NCBI RefSeq assembly: GCF_000192435.1
Contig: NZ_AEUD01000002.1
Location: 310,001 to 374,000, forward strand
Reading direction: 5' to 3'
DNA from: Gordonia neofelifaecis NRRL B-59395
Lineage (GTDB): Bacteria; Actinomycetota; Actinomycetes; Mycobacteriales; Mycobacteriaceae
DNA: 64,000 bases
Positions 27,252 to 36,568 of the stretch are shown here, piece by piece. The first letter of the stretch is position 1, and every line of letters begins with the position of its first letter. Under the pieces are notes generated by a model, which did no database searches, was not told the origin of the DNA, and was given only the letters and a program-made list of their open reading frames with translations. The translations under genes were made by a program, and so were the position numbers.

Positions 27252-27525
27252 AGCGTTGTCTCGCCTCAATTCACCCAGGTGTTCTTAGATCACTTGGCGG
27301 ACGGTCCGCTGGGTCTTGTGAACCGGGGCCGACCTGCCATCAATCGATGGTACGCGGACGATTGGCGGCCGGGGCACGGAGTGGCCCACAGACCAGGACA
27401 CACCGCGTTAAGTGGTGAAAATCACCCGCATCGCGGCATGTGACCGTCGGATTTGTCCCGGTCGATGGGATGTTGTGACGTTGGATCGAGAGATTGAGAG
27501 CTGCTGAGTATCGAACTGTCGCGTG
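27252..27525. other. Intergenic region between kgd and the ABC exporter
   Basis: The 274 bp hold the upstream region of kgd and the end of the exporter gene. The only structure I see is a 13-bp palindrome, GGTGAAAATCACC (27414-27426), which could be an operator. There is no convincing ORF, RNA gene or strong terminator. Confidence 0.4.
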
Positions 27526-30500
27526 TCATCCCGCGGCGGCCCGCCCCGCGTCTTCAACGCCCGCCGCGCAGGCCTCCTCGCAGTCGTCGGGCGAGACGCC
27601 CGCATCCCACAGCCGCCGGTACTCGCCACCCGCGGCGAACAATTCCTCGTGCGTGCCGATCTCGACGATCCGGCCGCCTTCGACCACCGCGATCACATCG
27701 GCGCGAGCCGCGGTCGCCAGCCGATGGGCGACGATCACACTCGTCCGCCGGTGCGAGAGCGCCTCGCCCGCCGCCAGCACCTGCGCCTCGGTCGCCTGAT
27801 CGAGGGTGGCGGTGGCCTCGTCGAGCAGGATCAGATCGGGCTCGACCAGCTCTGCTCGCGCGAGGGCGATGAGCTGACGCTGCCCGGAGGACAACCCGCG
27901 CCCGCGCTCGGAGACGCCGAACTCCATGCCGCCAGGCAGGTCGGCGATCATCTGCGCGGCGCCGACACGGCGTGAGGCCTCGGCGATCTTCTCGTGCGAG
28001 GCACCGGGGCGGCCGTACGCGATGTTGTCGGCGACGGTCCCGGCGAACAGATGCGGCTCCTGGGGAACGACGCCGAGCCGACTGCGATAGCGGTGCAGAT
28101 CGATCTCGCGGAGATCGGTGCCGTCCATTCGCACCGCGCCGGTGGTCGGGTCGTAGAACCGGGCGAGCAGCTTGACGATCGTCGATTTGCCCGCGCCCGT
28201 GGTTCCCACCAGCGCGAGCGACGTGCCCTGCGGAATGTGCAGGTCCACGTCGCTGAGGGCATTGTGCTCGGCTCCCGCGTATCGGAAGTCGACGCCATCG
28301 AGTCGGACCTCGCCGTCGAAGTCCGGTGCGGCGAGCACCGCGGCCGAGGCCTCGGCGTCGGCCGCAGGCGCGTCGACCAGCGAACTCGGGGCGAGCAGCA
28401 GGTCGCGGATCCGGCGCAGGCCGACCGCTGCCTGCTGATAGGAGTCGAACACGGTGGTCAACTGCTGCACCGGACCGAACAGCATCGCGAGGTAGAGCAC
28501 GAAGGCGATCAGGGTGCCCGACGACATCGCGCCCGCCGCCACCTGATGGGCACCGAAGCCGAGGACGACGGCGGTCGCCGCGTCGGAGCAGAAGGTGATG
28601 AACGGGAAGTACACCGAGATCGCGCGCTGCGAATCCATCCGCGCGGCGACCCACTCGTCGCTCCGCCTGCCGAACTCGGCCTGAGCCGCCGGGATGTGAC
28701 GGTACACCCGGGTGGTCGCCAGGCCGGAGATGTTCTCCTGGAAGTCGGCGTTGACCGCTGAGACCAGCTCCCGCGTGCGGGTGTAGGCGCGTGAGCTGAT
28801 TCGCCGGAAGAAGATCGTCGCGACGATCAGGACGGGGAACACCGGCGCGATCACCAGGCCGAGCTCCCAATCCGTGGCCAGCAGCGCACCGAACACGCCG
28901 ACCAGCGTCAGCACCGCGACGACCGCCGACGACAGACCGTTCTGAACGAACCCCGACAAGGCGTCGACGTCGGTGGTCATCCGCGTCATGATCCGCCCCG
29001 ACAACTCGCGTTCGTAATAGTCGAGGCCGAGTCGTTGCAGGTGCGCGTAGCTCCGAACGCGGAGGCTGTAGAGCACCCGTTCGCCGGCCCGGGCCGCGGC
29101 GACGACGTTGACCGCACCCTCCGCCCAGGCTGCGGCGACCAGCGCGACGCCCGCAAGCGTGGCCAGTCCGATCAGCGTCGCGTCCGCCCGGGCCCCGGCA
29201 TCGAGCACGGTGCGGGCGAGCGTCGGGAAGGCCAGCCCGATCACCGTGTCCGCCGCGATGGTCGCCAAGACCACCGCGAGCAGCCACCGGACCGGACGGA
29301 GGATCTGCCGAAGGCTGAAGTCGGACCGTTCGGCGCGAGCCGCCGCCACGTCGACTCGCGGGTCGTCGTCGGCGGGGGGGAGCGCGTCGACCGCGGCGCG
29401 GATCTCGTCGGTCGCAGGCATGGCGCCGAGCACACCGGCACGACCACCGCTGCCCGGGCCGAAGCGGACCGGCGGCGCGGCCTCCCGTCGAGCGGTCGGC
29501 GCCGGTCCGTCCACGCCGCCCGGCCAGAGCGCGTCGACGCCGATGCGGTTCTGTGCACGAACCCCGGCCGCGGCCGCCGCACGCTGTTCGAGGGTGTCGG
29601 TGGGCGACATCAGCGCCCGGAAGCGCGCGCTGCGCTCGGTGAGTTCGGCGACCGTCCCGATGTCGGAGACGACGCCGTCGTCGAGCACGGCCACGCGATC
29701 GGCGATGGCGAGGGTCGAGTCCCGATGCGCGAGCACCAGCATCGTCGTTCCCAGTGCCCGGAAGTGCGCGAAGATCCGGGCTTCGGTGGCGGCGTCGACC
29801 GCGGAGGTGGCGTCGTCCAGGACCAGGACGCGACTGTGCTGGTAGAGAGCACGCGCGAGCGCGACGCGTTGGCGCTGCCCGCCGGACAGGGTGAGGCCGC
29901 GTTCGCCGACTTCGCTGTCGAAGCCGTCGGGCAGATCGGCGGCGAAGTCCGCGGCCGCGGCCCGTGCCGCCGAGATGATCGCGTCGTCGGAGCCGCGCGG
30001 CGCGGCGACCGGCCCGAGCCCGATGTTCGCGGCGATGCTCGCCGAATAGAGGAAGGGATCGTCGAAGGCGAACGCCACCGCGCCGTACAGTTCATCGGTG
30101 GACAGGCTGCCGATGTCGCAGACATCGGCTCCGGAGACCAAGGCGACGCTGCCGTGCTCGGGCCGGTAGGCGCCGGTCAGGAGCTCGGCGAGGGTCGACT
30201 TGCCGGAGCCGGGACCGCCGACCACGGCGACGCACTCACCGGGCGCCACGGTGAGGTCGAGGCCGCGCAGCACCTGGCGCTCGCCGTATCCGAGTTCGAC
30301 GCCGGTGAACGAGATTCCGAGAGGACCCGCGGGAACGGTCCCGGTCTGGTCGAATGCGTCGTCGCGGGGGTGATCGATGACCTCGTAGACGCGGGTGACC
30401 GCCGACGCGGCGAGCTGCGCGTTCACCACCAGATTCGTCAGAATGCGGGCGAGCCCGGTCATCGTCGCCAGGTAGGTGGAGAAGGCGAGGAAGGTGCCCG

Positions 30501-31341
30501 GGGTGATCTCGCCGAGGTACACCAGGTACCCGCCGAGTCCGATCACGGCGACCATGCCGAGCTGGGGAATGGACGCCATCGTCGGGGTGAAGCGTGCGCT
30601 GATGTTCGCCGCACGCAGCTTGAATCGGTACAGGCGGTCGCCGAGCGCGGCGAGCTCGTCGGTGGCGCGGTGCTCCTGGCCGAAGCCCTTGACCACGCGC
30701 ACGCCGGTCACGGTCTCCTCGACATGTCCCGCCACCTCGGCAGAGGCCTGCTGAGCGGCCCACGTCGCGGCGAAGAGTCGTTTGCGACTGCGGTAGACGA
30801 TCAGTGCGATGAGCGGCACGATGCAGACGGCGACCAGCGTCAGCAGGGGCGACAGCCACGCCATCACGCCCAGCGACAACACGACTTGGACCGCACCGCC
30901 CAGCGACAGTGGGGCCATGGCGAGGAGCGACTGGACCACCTGGAGGTCCGAGATCGACCGTGAGACCACCTGGCCGGTGCGGATGGTGTCGCGCGACGGC
31001 CCGTCGACGTGATGCAGGGTGTCGAGCAGCCGTCGTCGAAGGTCGTCCTGGACGGTGATCGACATTCGGCCGGCGGTCATGCGGCGTCCGAACTGACAGG
31101 CGTAGCGGAGGAGCGCGCCGAACAGCAGGATCCCGATCAACACCGGGAGTCCCACCCGGGCGACCGCCTGCCCGGTCGCGGAGTCGATCGCGGCCTTGGT
31201 GATCAACGGTGTCACCAGATCGACGGCGACGGCTCCCAGGGTCACCGCCGTCATCAGGATCGCCAGTCGGCGGTGTCGCCCGCATTCGCTGAGGAGCCTC
31301 CGGATCCAGCCCGGTGCGGACGCCGCCGCGGCGTCGCTCAA
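27526..31341 (-). CDS. Full-length ABC exporter: two half-transporters fused in one chain
   Basis: A 1271-residue protein with TMD1 (about 20-320), NBD1 (340-575), a 100-residue linker, TMD2 (about 680-970) and NBD2 (about 1010-1250). NBD1: Walker A GGPGSGKST at 375-383, signature LSGGQ at 485-489, Walker B LVLDDATS with D510 where the catalytic Glu should be. NBD2: Walker A GTTGAGKST, signature LSSGQ, Walker B LILLDEATA. One ATP site is therefore canonical and the other degenerate, as in heterodimeric exporters. M. tuberculosis has two separate genes here (Rv1273c/Rv1272c). The start is TTG 31341, overlapping the EcsC-like stop by 4 bp. The cargo is unknown; lipid or drug are the usual types. 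Confidence 0.88.
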   Translation of the reverse strand: MSDAAAASAPGWIRRLLSECGRHRRLAILMTAVTLGAVAVDLVTPLITKAAIDSATGQAVARVGLPVLIGILLFGALLRYACQFGRRMTAGRMSITVQDDLRRRLLDTLHHVDGPSRDTIRTGQVVSRSISDLQVVQSLLAMAPLSLGGAVQVVLSLGVMAWLSPLLTLVAVCIVPLIALIVYRSRKRLFAATWAAQQASAEVAGHVEETVTGVRVVKGFGQEHRATDELAALGDRLYRFKLRAANISARFTPTMASIPQLGMVAVIGLGGYLVYLGEITPGTFLAFSTYLATMTGLARILTNLVVNAQLAASAVTRVYEVIDHPRDDAFDQTGTVPAGPLGISFTGVELGYGERQVLRGLDLTVAPGECVAVVGGPGSGKSTLAELLTGAYRPEHGSVALVSGADVCDIGSLSTDELYGAVAFAFDDPFLYSASIAANIGLGPVAAPRGSDDAIISAARAAAADFAADLPDGFDSEVGERGLTLSGGQRQRVALARALYQHSRVLVLDDATSAVDAATEARIFAHFRALGTTMLVLAHRDSTLAIADRVAVLDDGVVSDIGTVAELTERSARFRALMSPTDTLEQRAAAAAGVRAQNRIGVDALWPGGVDGPAPTARREAAPPVRFGPGSGGRAGVLGAMPATDEIRAAVDALPPADDDPRVDVAAARAERSDFSLRQILRPVRWLLAVVLATIAADTVIGLAFPTLARTVLDAGARADATLIGLATLAGVALVAAAWAEGAVNVVAAARAGERVLYSLRVRSYAHLQRLGLDYYERELSGRIMTRMTTDVDALSGFVQNGLSSAVVAVLTLVGVFGALLATDWELGLVIAPVFPVLIVATIFFRRISSRAYTRTRELVSAVNADFQENISGLATTRVYRHIPAAQAEFGRRSDEWVAARMDSQRAISVYFPFITFCSDAATAVVLGFGAHQVAAGAMSSGTLIAFVLYLAMLFGPVQQLTTVFDSYQQAAVGLRRIRDLLLAPSSLVDAPAADAEASAAVLAAPDFDGEVRLDGVDFRYAGAEHNALSDVDLHIPQGTSLALVGTTGAGKSTIVKLLARFYDPTTGAVRMDGTDLREIDLHRYRSRLGVVPQEPHLFAGTVADNIAYGRPGASHEKIAEASRRVGAAQMIADLPGGMEFGVSERGRGLSSGQRQLIALARAELVEPDLILLDEATATLDQATEAQVLAAGEALSHRRTSVIVAHRLATAARADVIAVVEGGRIVEIGTHEELFAAGGEYRRLWDAGVSPDDCEEACAAGVEDAGRAAAG

Positions 31342-32135
31342 CCCGCCTCGATCGCTCGGCGCGGGGCGATCACCTCTCCGTCGACGTCCCAGAAGTGGGG
31401 CGGGGGACCGAAGGCCTCGCGGGAATTGCGGATCACGCGCGAACCGAGGGCACGGTTGCCGACGCCGCCGATCACCGCGCCGATGCCGCCCGGGACCAGC
31501 TTGCCCATCACGACCGGCGCCTTGCCGATGGTGAACTTCTTGATGAACTTGTTGCCCAGGGCGCGATTGATGGTGTTGAGGTTCGCGCCGGGGATCCCGG
31601 GCACGCCGAGTTTGGCGATGGCGTCGCTGCTGCGGGCGCCGAGCGCCTTGCCGACGACCGTCGCACCCTCTTCACCGAGAGCGACCGCGAGCACGAGCGC
31701 CTTGCGCCGCTCACCGTCGGTGGGTGCGATTCCGTGCACCTCGGCGATCGCGAGCGCGAGCAGCGCCGACGCCTCGATGAACAGCGCTGACTCGGCGGTG
31801 ATCGCACTGACCGCCGTGAGGGTGCCGACCCCGGGGACGGCCGCGGTCGCGCCGACCGCGCCGCCGGACGCGGTCACGGTGCGCAGATAGTGCTTCTCAA
31901 GTCGCCGGATCACCTGCTCCGGGCCCTCGTCGGGGTACTTCCGCCGGATTCGGCGAACATACTTCGCGACGGCAGGCTGCTGGAGTCGCTGGGCCTTGTC
32001 GATCAGACCGGTCAGGACCAGCAGAGACGACTTACCTGATTTCTGCGGATCCACGGCGGTGGTGGACGGCACCGATGAGGGCGCCGGCTCGTCGGCGCGG
32101 CGGTCCTGGCGTGCGACGGACTTCGATCTACGCAT
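31338..32135 (-). CDS. EcsC-like family protein
   Basis: A 265-residue protein. Residues 1-40 are basic and Ser/Pro-rich; then come a helical region (QQPAVAKYVRRIRRKYPDE) and a glycine/alanine-rich hydrophobic stretch (TASGGAVGATAAVPGVGTL, about 90-150). The C-terminus has KLVPGGIGAVIGGVGNRALG. This layout fits the EcsC family, which has no known biochemical function. ATG 32135 follows AGGGAGA. It is translationally coupled to the ABC exporter (TTGA overlap), so it may assist that transporter, as the name EcsC (with EcsAB) suggests. Confidence 0.6.
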   Translation of the reverse strand: MRRSKSVARQDRRADEPAPSSVPSTTAVDPQKSGKSSLLVLTGLIDKAQRLQQPAVAKYVRRIRRKYPDEGPEQVIRRLEKHYLRTVTASGGAVGATAAVPGVGTLTAVSAITAESALFIEASALLALAIAEVHGIAPTDGERRKALVLAVALGEEGATVVGKALGARSSDAIAKLGVPGIPGANLNTINRALGNKFIKKFTIGKAPVVMGKLVPGGIGAVIGGVGNRALGSRVIRNSREAFGPPPHFWDVDGEVIAPRRAIEAG

Positions 32136-32456
32136 GTCGGTTCTCCCTCTCTGGCTCCGGCTCGATGGTGCGAACAGCGGTAGTCGGGCGACGTCTCCAC
32201 AATATGCGCGACCGCTGACAGACGCGGTCGGCCGGCGGTCGGCGTCGGCGGCTCGGGACCCGCGGACGACGCGGTGAACCACCTTCGTACAAGCCACGAA
32301 GGGTGCGGAATATTCCGGAGTCGGCATCGCCTGCGTCACACTGCTCGAAGGCGGTCGGGCCAGGGGGAATCGAGTTGATCGACGGTCGGTGATCGGTGTT
32401 AACCTAATGCCCTCATTCGGCACCAGACGGGTGTCTCAGCTCGAAAGGGGACTCGA
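32136..32456. other. Divergent promoter region, EcsC-like gene and MFS pump
   Basis: A 321-bp region without a supported gene. For the MFS pump, TTGATC (32375-32380) and TAACCT (32400-32405) are spaced 19 bp apart, a fair promoter, and AAAGGGG (32444-32450) is a good ribosome site. No operator palindrome or RNA was recognised. An ORF extending the EcsC-like gene through this region lacks conserved content. Confidence 0.4.
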
Positions 32457-33983
32457 GTGACATCGACTCCGCAGACTCCGGCGTTCAAGTCGGTCACGGA
32501 CCGTCCATGGGCGGCGCTGATGGCCCTGTGTCTCGGCTTCTTCATGATCCTCGTCGACATGACGATCGTCGCGGTCGCCCAGCCCCAGATCATGGAGGCG
32601 CTGGACGCCGACGTGAACGGCATCGTGTGGGTCACCAGTGCGTACCTGCTCACGTACGCGGTGCCGCTGCTGGTGGCGGGTCGACTCGGCGACAAGATCG
32701 GTCCCAAACGCGTCTACCAGGCCGGACTGCTGCTGTTCACGGCGGCGAGTGTGTGGTGCGGGCTCTCCGGGAGCATCGGTGAACTCATCGCGGCGCGAAG
32801 TGTCCAGGGCCTCGGCGCCGCGCTGATCACGCCGCAGACGATGGCGCTGATCACCCGCATCTTCCCGCCGGAGAGGCGCGGTGCGGCGATGGGCGTGTGG
32901 GGCACCGTGGCCGGCGTCGCGACCCTGGTCGGTCCGCTGCTCGGCGGCATCCTGACCGACTCGTTCGGCTGGGAGTGGATCTTCTTCGTGAACCTCCCGG
33001 TCGGCCTCGCCGGCCTGGTGCTCGCGCAGGTGCTGGTCCCGAACGTCGAGACCCACGACCACAAGTTCGACTGGATCGGCGTCGCCCTGTCCGCCGTCGG
33101 TCTGTCGGCACTGGTGTTCGGTATCCAGGAAGGCGAGTCGTACGACTGGGCCGGCTGGATCTGGGCGCTCATCGGTTCCGGAGCCGTCGTGATGGGACTC
33201 TTCTTCCTGTGGGAGAGCCGGACGAAGGGTGAGCCGCTGGTTCCGCTGTCGCTGTTCCGTGACCGGAACTTCAGCGTGTCCAACGTCGGCATCGCCACCA
33301 TGGGTTTCGCCGTGTCGGGCTCGATGATCCCGATCATGTTCTTCCTGCAGCTCGTCGGTGGCATGACGCCGCTGCGTTCGGCGCTGGTCCTGGTGCCGAT
33401 GGCGGTGCTGACCGGCATCTTCGCGCCGATCGTCGGCCGGATCCTGGACCGCGTGCACCCGCGCAACGTGGTGGCGCTCGGACTGTTCGGCTATGCGGTC
33501 GCCTCGTTCTGGGCGGGCATGGTGTTCCGGCCGGAGACGCCGGTGTGGATGCTGGTCGCACCGACCCTGCTGATGGGCCTGTCGAGTGCCGGCGTCTGGG
33601 CCCCGCTCGCGGCGACCGCGACACGTAACCTGCCGTGGCATCAGGCGGGCGCGGGAGCCGGCGTCTACAACACCACCCGCGTGATCGGCTCGGTGATCGG
33701 CTCGGCCGGCATCGGCGCGCTGATGATGTCGCGGCTGGCCGCGAATCTGCCGGGCGTCGACACCGCGAGTCACAGCGGCTCGGTGCAGCAGTTGCCGGAG
33801 TTCCTCCGGGAAGGCTTTGCGCGCGCGATGGGTCAGTCGATCTACCTCGGGGCCGCGGTCCTGCTGATCGGCGCGATCGCGACGCTGTTCCTGGTCCGGA
33901 CCGGGGCTCCGGGCGCGCCGACCGGAGCGTCGAGTCCCGCGAGTGGCGTTGACGCCGCCGAGACCGGTGCCGCCCGACCCTGA
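32457..33983 (+). CDS. MFS drug efflux transporter, DHA2 (14-TMS, EmrB/QacA) family
   Basis: A 508-residue transporter with 14 predicted membrane helices. Motif C-type ILVDMTIVAVAQPQIM is in helix 1, motif A GRLGDKIGPKRVYQAG in the first loop and VTSAYLLTYAVPLL in helix 2; FGWEWIFFVNLPVG is typical of DHA2. It probably expels amphipathic drugs by proton antiport. The homologue Rv1250 also lies near kgd. It starts at GTG 32457 with a good ribosome site. No adjacent regulator is present. Confidence 0.9.
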   Translation: MTSTPQTPAFKSVTDRPWAALMALCLGFFMILVDMTIVAVAQPQIMEALDADVNGIVWVTSAYLLTYAVPLLVAGRLGDKIGPKRVYQAGLLLFTAASVWCGLSGSIGELIAARSVQGLGAALITPQTMALITRIFPPERRGAAMGVWGTVAGVATLVGPLLGGILTDSFGWEWIFFVNLPVGLAGLVLAQVLVPNVETHDHKFDWIGVALSAVGLSALVFGIQEGESYDWAGWIWALIGSGAVVMGLFFLWESRTKGEPLVPLSLFRDRNFSVSNVGIATMGFAVSGSMIPIMFFLQLVGGMTPLRSALVLVPMAVLTGIFAPIVGRILDRVHPRNVVALGLFGYAVASFWAGMVFRPETPVWMLVAPTLLMGLSSAGVWAPLAATATRNLPWHQAGAGAGVYNTTRVIGSVIGSAGIGALMMSRLAANLPGVDTASHSGSVQQLPEFLREGFARAMGQSIYLGAAVLLIGAIATLFLVRTGAPGAPTGASSPASGVDAAETGAARP

Positions 33984-34011
33984 TCCATCGGCCCGTCACA
34001 GAGGAACCTGC

Positions 34012-35184
34012 ATGCACTCACGCATGGTCCGCGGCGCGGCGGCGCTCACCGCCGCCGCAGCGTTCGCTTCGCTCACCGTCGGACCCGCGGCCGCGGTGCC
34101 CGCGCCGTCGCCGCTGCCGGTGCTGCCGAACGTGATCTTCTACCCGACCTCCACCATGGCGCCGTCGGCGCATCCCGTCGCTCTGCCGCGCATCCCGGGC
34201 CGCGTGTCGGCGACCTATCCCTATCAGGGCCGCCTGCGCTCCTTCGACGACTATCTGCGACGTACCTCTGCGCGTGGACTCGTCGTCCTGTCCGGCGGCG
34301 AGATCGTCGACGAGCGGTACTTCGGGGGCTACACGGCGGCCAGCCACTTCAACTCGTGGTCGGTCGGCAAGTCCATCACTTCGACCGCGGTGGGCATCGC
34401 GCTCGGCGAGGGTCGGATCAGGTCGATCGACGACCCGATCACCCGGTACCTGCCGGAGCTGAAGCGGTCCGGATACAACGGCGTGGCGATCAAGGACCTG
34501 CTCCGCATGACGTCCGGCCAGCGGTACGACGAGTCGAACGTCGCGAACGTCACGGCGGGGTCCACCGGCACGACCATCCGGATGGTCCTCGGCGAGCCGC
34601 TGAAGGCGCAGGCCGAACAATCGGTGCGCGAACGCGAGCCGGGATCGACGTTCAACTACGCGTCGATGAACACGATCGTCCTCGGCTGGCTGGTCGCGAA
34701 GGTCACCGGCCGTTCGCTCGCCGATTACGTCCAGGACAAGATCTGGCGGCCCGCGGGGATGGCCTCACCGACACCGGTGGGCCAGGATTACTCGGGTACC
34801 GCTCTGGCGTTTGCGTCCTACCATGCGACTACCCGCGACCTGGCACGTTTCGGCTTGCTGTTCGCGCGCGGGGGCATGGCGAACGGACGCCGGGTGGTGC
34901 CCGCTTCCTGGGTCCGCGATGCCACGACTCCCTCGGCCGCGGTGGTGATGCCGGGCCGGGCGCGGCCCGGGTCGGTGTACGGATACGGCTATCAGTGGTG
35001 GCTCGGCGACGGCGACCGCGGAGACTTCCTCGCCGTCGGCGTCCTCGGCCAGTACATCTACGTGTCGCCGCGCGATCACGTCGTCATCGCGCAGAACAGT
35101 GAGGACCTCGAAGCCGACACGAACGTGGAAGAGGCGATCGTCGCCTTCCGCGCCGTCGCGGAGAAGGTCCGCGGCCGCGTCTGA
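34012..35184 (+). CDS. Secreted serine hydrolase of the beta-lactamase/class C-like family
   Basis: A 390-residue protein. The signal peptide (1-32) ends in GPAAAVPAP. The serine beta-lactamase-like fold shows S-V-G-K (SxxK) in NSWSVGKSITS near residue 120, and YAS in the Y-x-N position of FNYASMNTIVLGWL near 220. Family members include esterases, D-Ala peptidases and amide hydrolases; the substrate cannot be read from sequence. ATG 34012 is behind GAGGA. It follows the MFS gene by 28 bp, so co-transcription is possible. Confidence 0.82.
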   Translation: MHSRMVRGAAALTAAAAFASLTVGPAAAVPAPSPLPVLPNVIFYPTSTMAPSAHPVALPRIPGRVSATYPYQGRLRSFDDYLRRTSARGLVVLSGGEIVDERYFGGYTAASHFNSWSVGKSITSTAVGIALGEGRIRSIDDPITRYLPELKRSGYNGVAIKDLLRMTSGQRYDESNVANVTAGSTGTTIRMVLGEPLKAQAEQSVREREPGSTFNYASMNTIVLGWLVAKVTGRSLADYVQDKIWRPAGMASPTPVGQDYSGTALAFASYHATTRDLARFGLLFARGGMANGRRVVPASWVRDATTPSAAVVMPGRARPGSVYGYGYQWWLGDGDRGDFLAVGVLGQYIYVSPRDHVVIAQNSEDLEADTNVEEAIVAFRAVAEKVRGRV

Positions 35185-35263
35185 CCGGAATTGTCGGAGC
35201 TCCCTCGTACCATCGTCTCGACGGGTTGAACGGATCCCACAGACTTCGGGGAGGGAACAGAGA

Positions 35264-36568
35264 ATGTCACGGCCGGCCTACGACGACTCGGCGCTCGACA
35301 GCACCACGTGCGTGACGGAGCCGTTGTTCGACCTCGAACCGCTCGCCTTGTTCTCGGTGCCCAGTCATCCGATCGAGACGACGCGGGCGTCGGCCCCCGG
35401 GCCGGCGCCGGCGCTCGGCCGCACCGTGACGTTCCTGCACACAGCGGACTGGCAGCTCGGGATGACGCGGCACTTCCTGGCGGGCGAAGCGCAGTCGACT
35501 TATAACGCGGCGCGTGAGGACGCGATCGTCCGTATCGGAGAGGTCGCACGTTCGACCGGCGCCGAGTTCGTCGTGGTCTGCGGCGACGTGTTCGACGACC
35601 CCCGTGTGTCGACCCGGATCATCCGGCGCACCCTCGACGCCCTCGGCGACTATCCGGTTCCGGTGTATCTGCTTCCCGGCAATCACGACCCGCTGGACGC
35701 GACCAGCGTATATCGGTCGCGCGAGTTCGTCGCGGCCTGCCCGGACAATGTGACCGTCCTGGACAAGCCCGGCGTCGTCGCCGTGCGAGAGGGCATCAGC
35801 CTGGTCGCCGCGCCATGGACCACCAAGCGGCCGCTCGTCGACCTGGTTAACGACCAGATCGCACAGCTCGCGGCCTCCGACGACATCCGGATCGTGGTCG
35901 GGCACGGCGGGGTCGACTCGCTGAGCCCGAACGACGATCCGTCGATCGTCGGCGGGGCGACCCTCGACGTCGCGATCGCCGCAGAGCTGGTGGACTACGT
36001 GGCGCTGGGCGATCGGCACTCGGTCACCTCGGTCGGGGATTCGGGTCGGGTCTGGTATTCGGGCGCACCCGAGGTCACCGCCTTCGACCATGTCGAAACC
36101 GAGCCCGGTCACGTCCTCGAGGTCCGGCTGAGCCGAGAGGGTGAGCGGTCGGTCGACGTGACACGGCACCGCGTGGGGCAGTGGGCCTTCCGGACGCTCC
36201 GGGACGACATCAACGGAGCCGACGACATCGTGAGGCTCCGCGAGCAGCTGTCGTCGATTCCCGACAAGTCGCGGACCGTGGTGCAGCTGTCGCTGACCGG
36301 AACGATCGGGGTGGCGGACGACGTCGCGCTCAGCGGTCTGCTCGACGAGTTCGGTGACCGATTCGCGGCACTGAAGATCTGGGAACGTCATCACGACCTC
36401 ACCGTCGTCTCGGACCCGTCCGACGTCGACGCACTCGATCTGCAGGGCTACGCCGCGCTCGCGGCAGCCGAACTGGCAGAGCGCGCGGCATCGGACGATG
36501 GCAACGACGCGGACGCCGCTCGCTCGGCTCTCGGACTCCTGCACCGGCTGATCGGAGCGGGACGATGA
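35264..36568 (+). CDS. SbcD/Mre11-like metallophosphoesterase (Rv1277-like)
   Basis: A 434-residue protein with a ~60-residue lead, then the calcineurin-like phosphoesterase core: HTADWQLG (residue ~67), GDVFDD (~105), GNHDP (~140), GHGG (~200) and LGDRHS (~235). Compared with Mre11/SbcD, the His of DxH is Gln and the first His of GHxH is Asp, so two metal ligands differ. It probably forms a DNA end-processing nuclease with the SbcC-like ATPase, whose ATG overlaps its stop by 4 bp. ATG 35264 has an upstream GGGAGGGAAC. Confidence 0.8.
   Translation: MSRPAYDDSALDSTTCVTEPLFDLEPLALFSVPSHPIETTRASAPGPAPALGRTVTFLHTADWQLGMTRHFLAGEAQSTYNAAREDAIVRIGEVARSTGAEFVVVCGDVFDDPRVSTRIIRRTLDALGDYPVPVYLLPGNHDPLDATSVYRSREFVAACPDNVTVLDKPGVVAVREGISLVAAPWTTKRPLVDLVNDQIAQLAASDDIRIVVGHGGVDSLSPNDDPSIVGGATLDVAIAAELVDYVALGDRHSVTSVGDSGRVWYSGAPEVTAFDHVETEPGHVLEVRLSREGERSVDVTRHRVGQWAFRTLRDDINGADDIVRLREQLSSIPDKSRTVVQLSLTGTIGVADDVALSGLLDEFGDRFAALKIWERHHDLTVVSDPSDVDALDLQGYAALAAAELAERAASDDGNDADAARSALGLLHRLIGAGR

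Noticed and set aside
29035-30963. Long open frame (642 codons) antisense to the ABC exporter
   Set aside because: Composition is Arg/Gly/Asp/Val-rich as in shadow frames of high-GC genes, it has no family motif, and the opposite strand encodes clear ABC motifs.
33943-34011. Upstream start of the serine hydrolase within the MFS gene
   Set aside because: It would put 23 Pro/Arg-rich residues before the signal peptide; ATG 34012 has GAGGA at good spacing.
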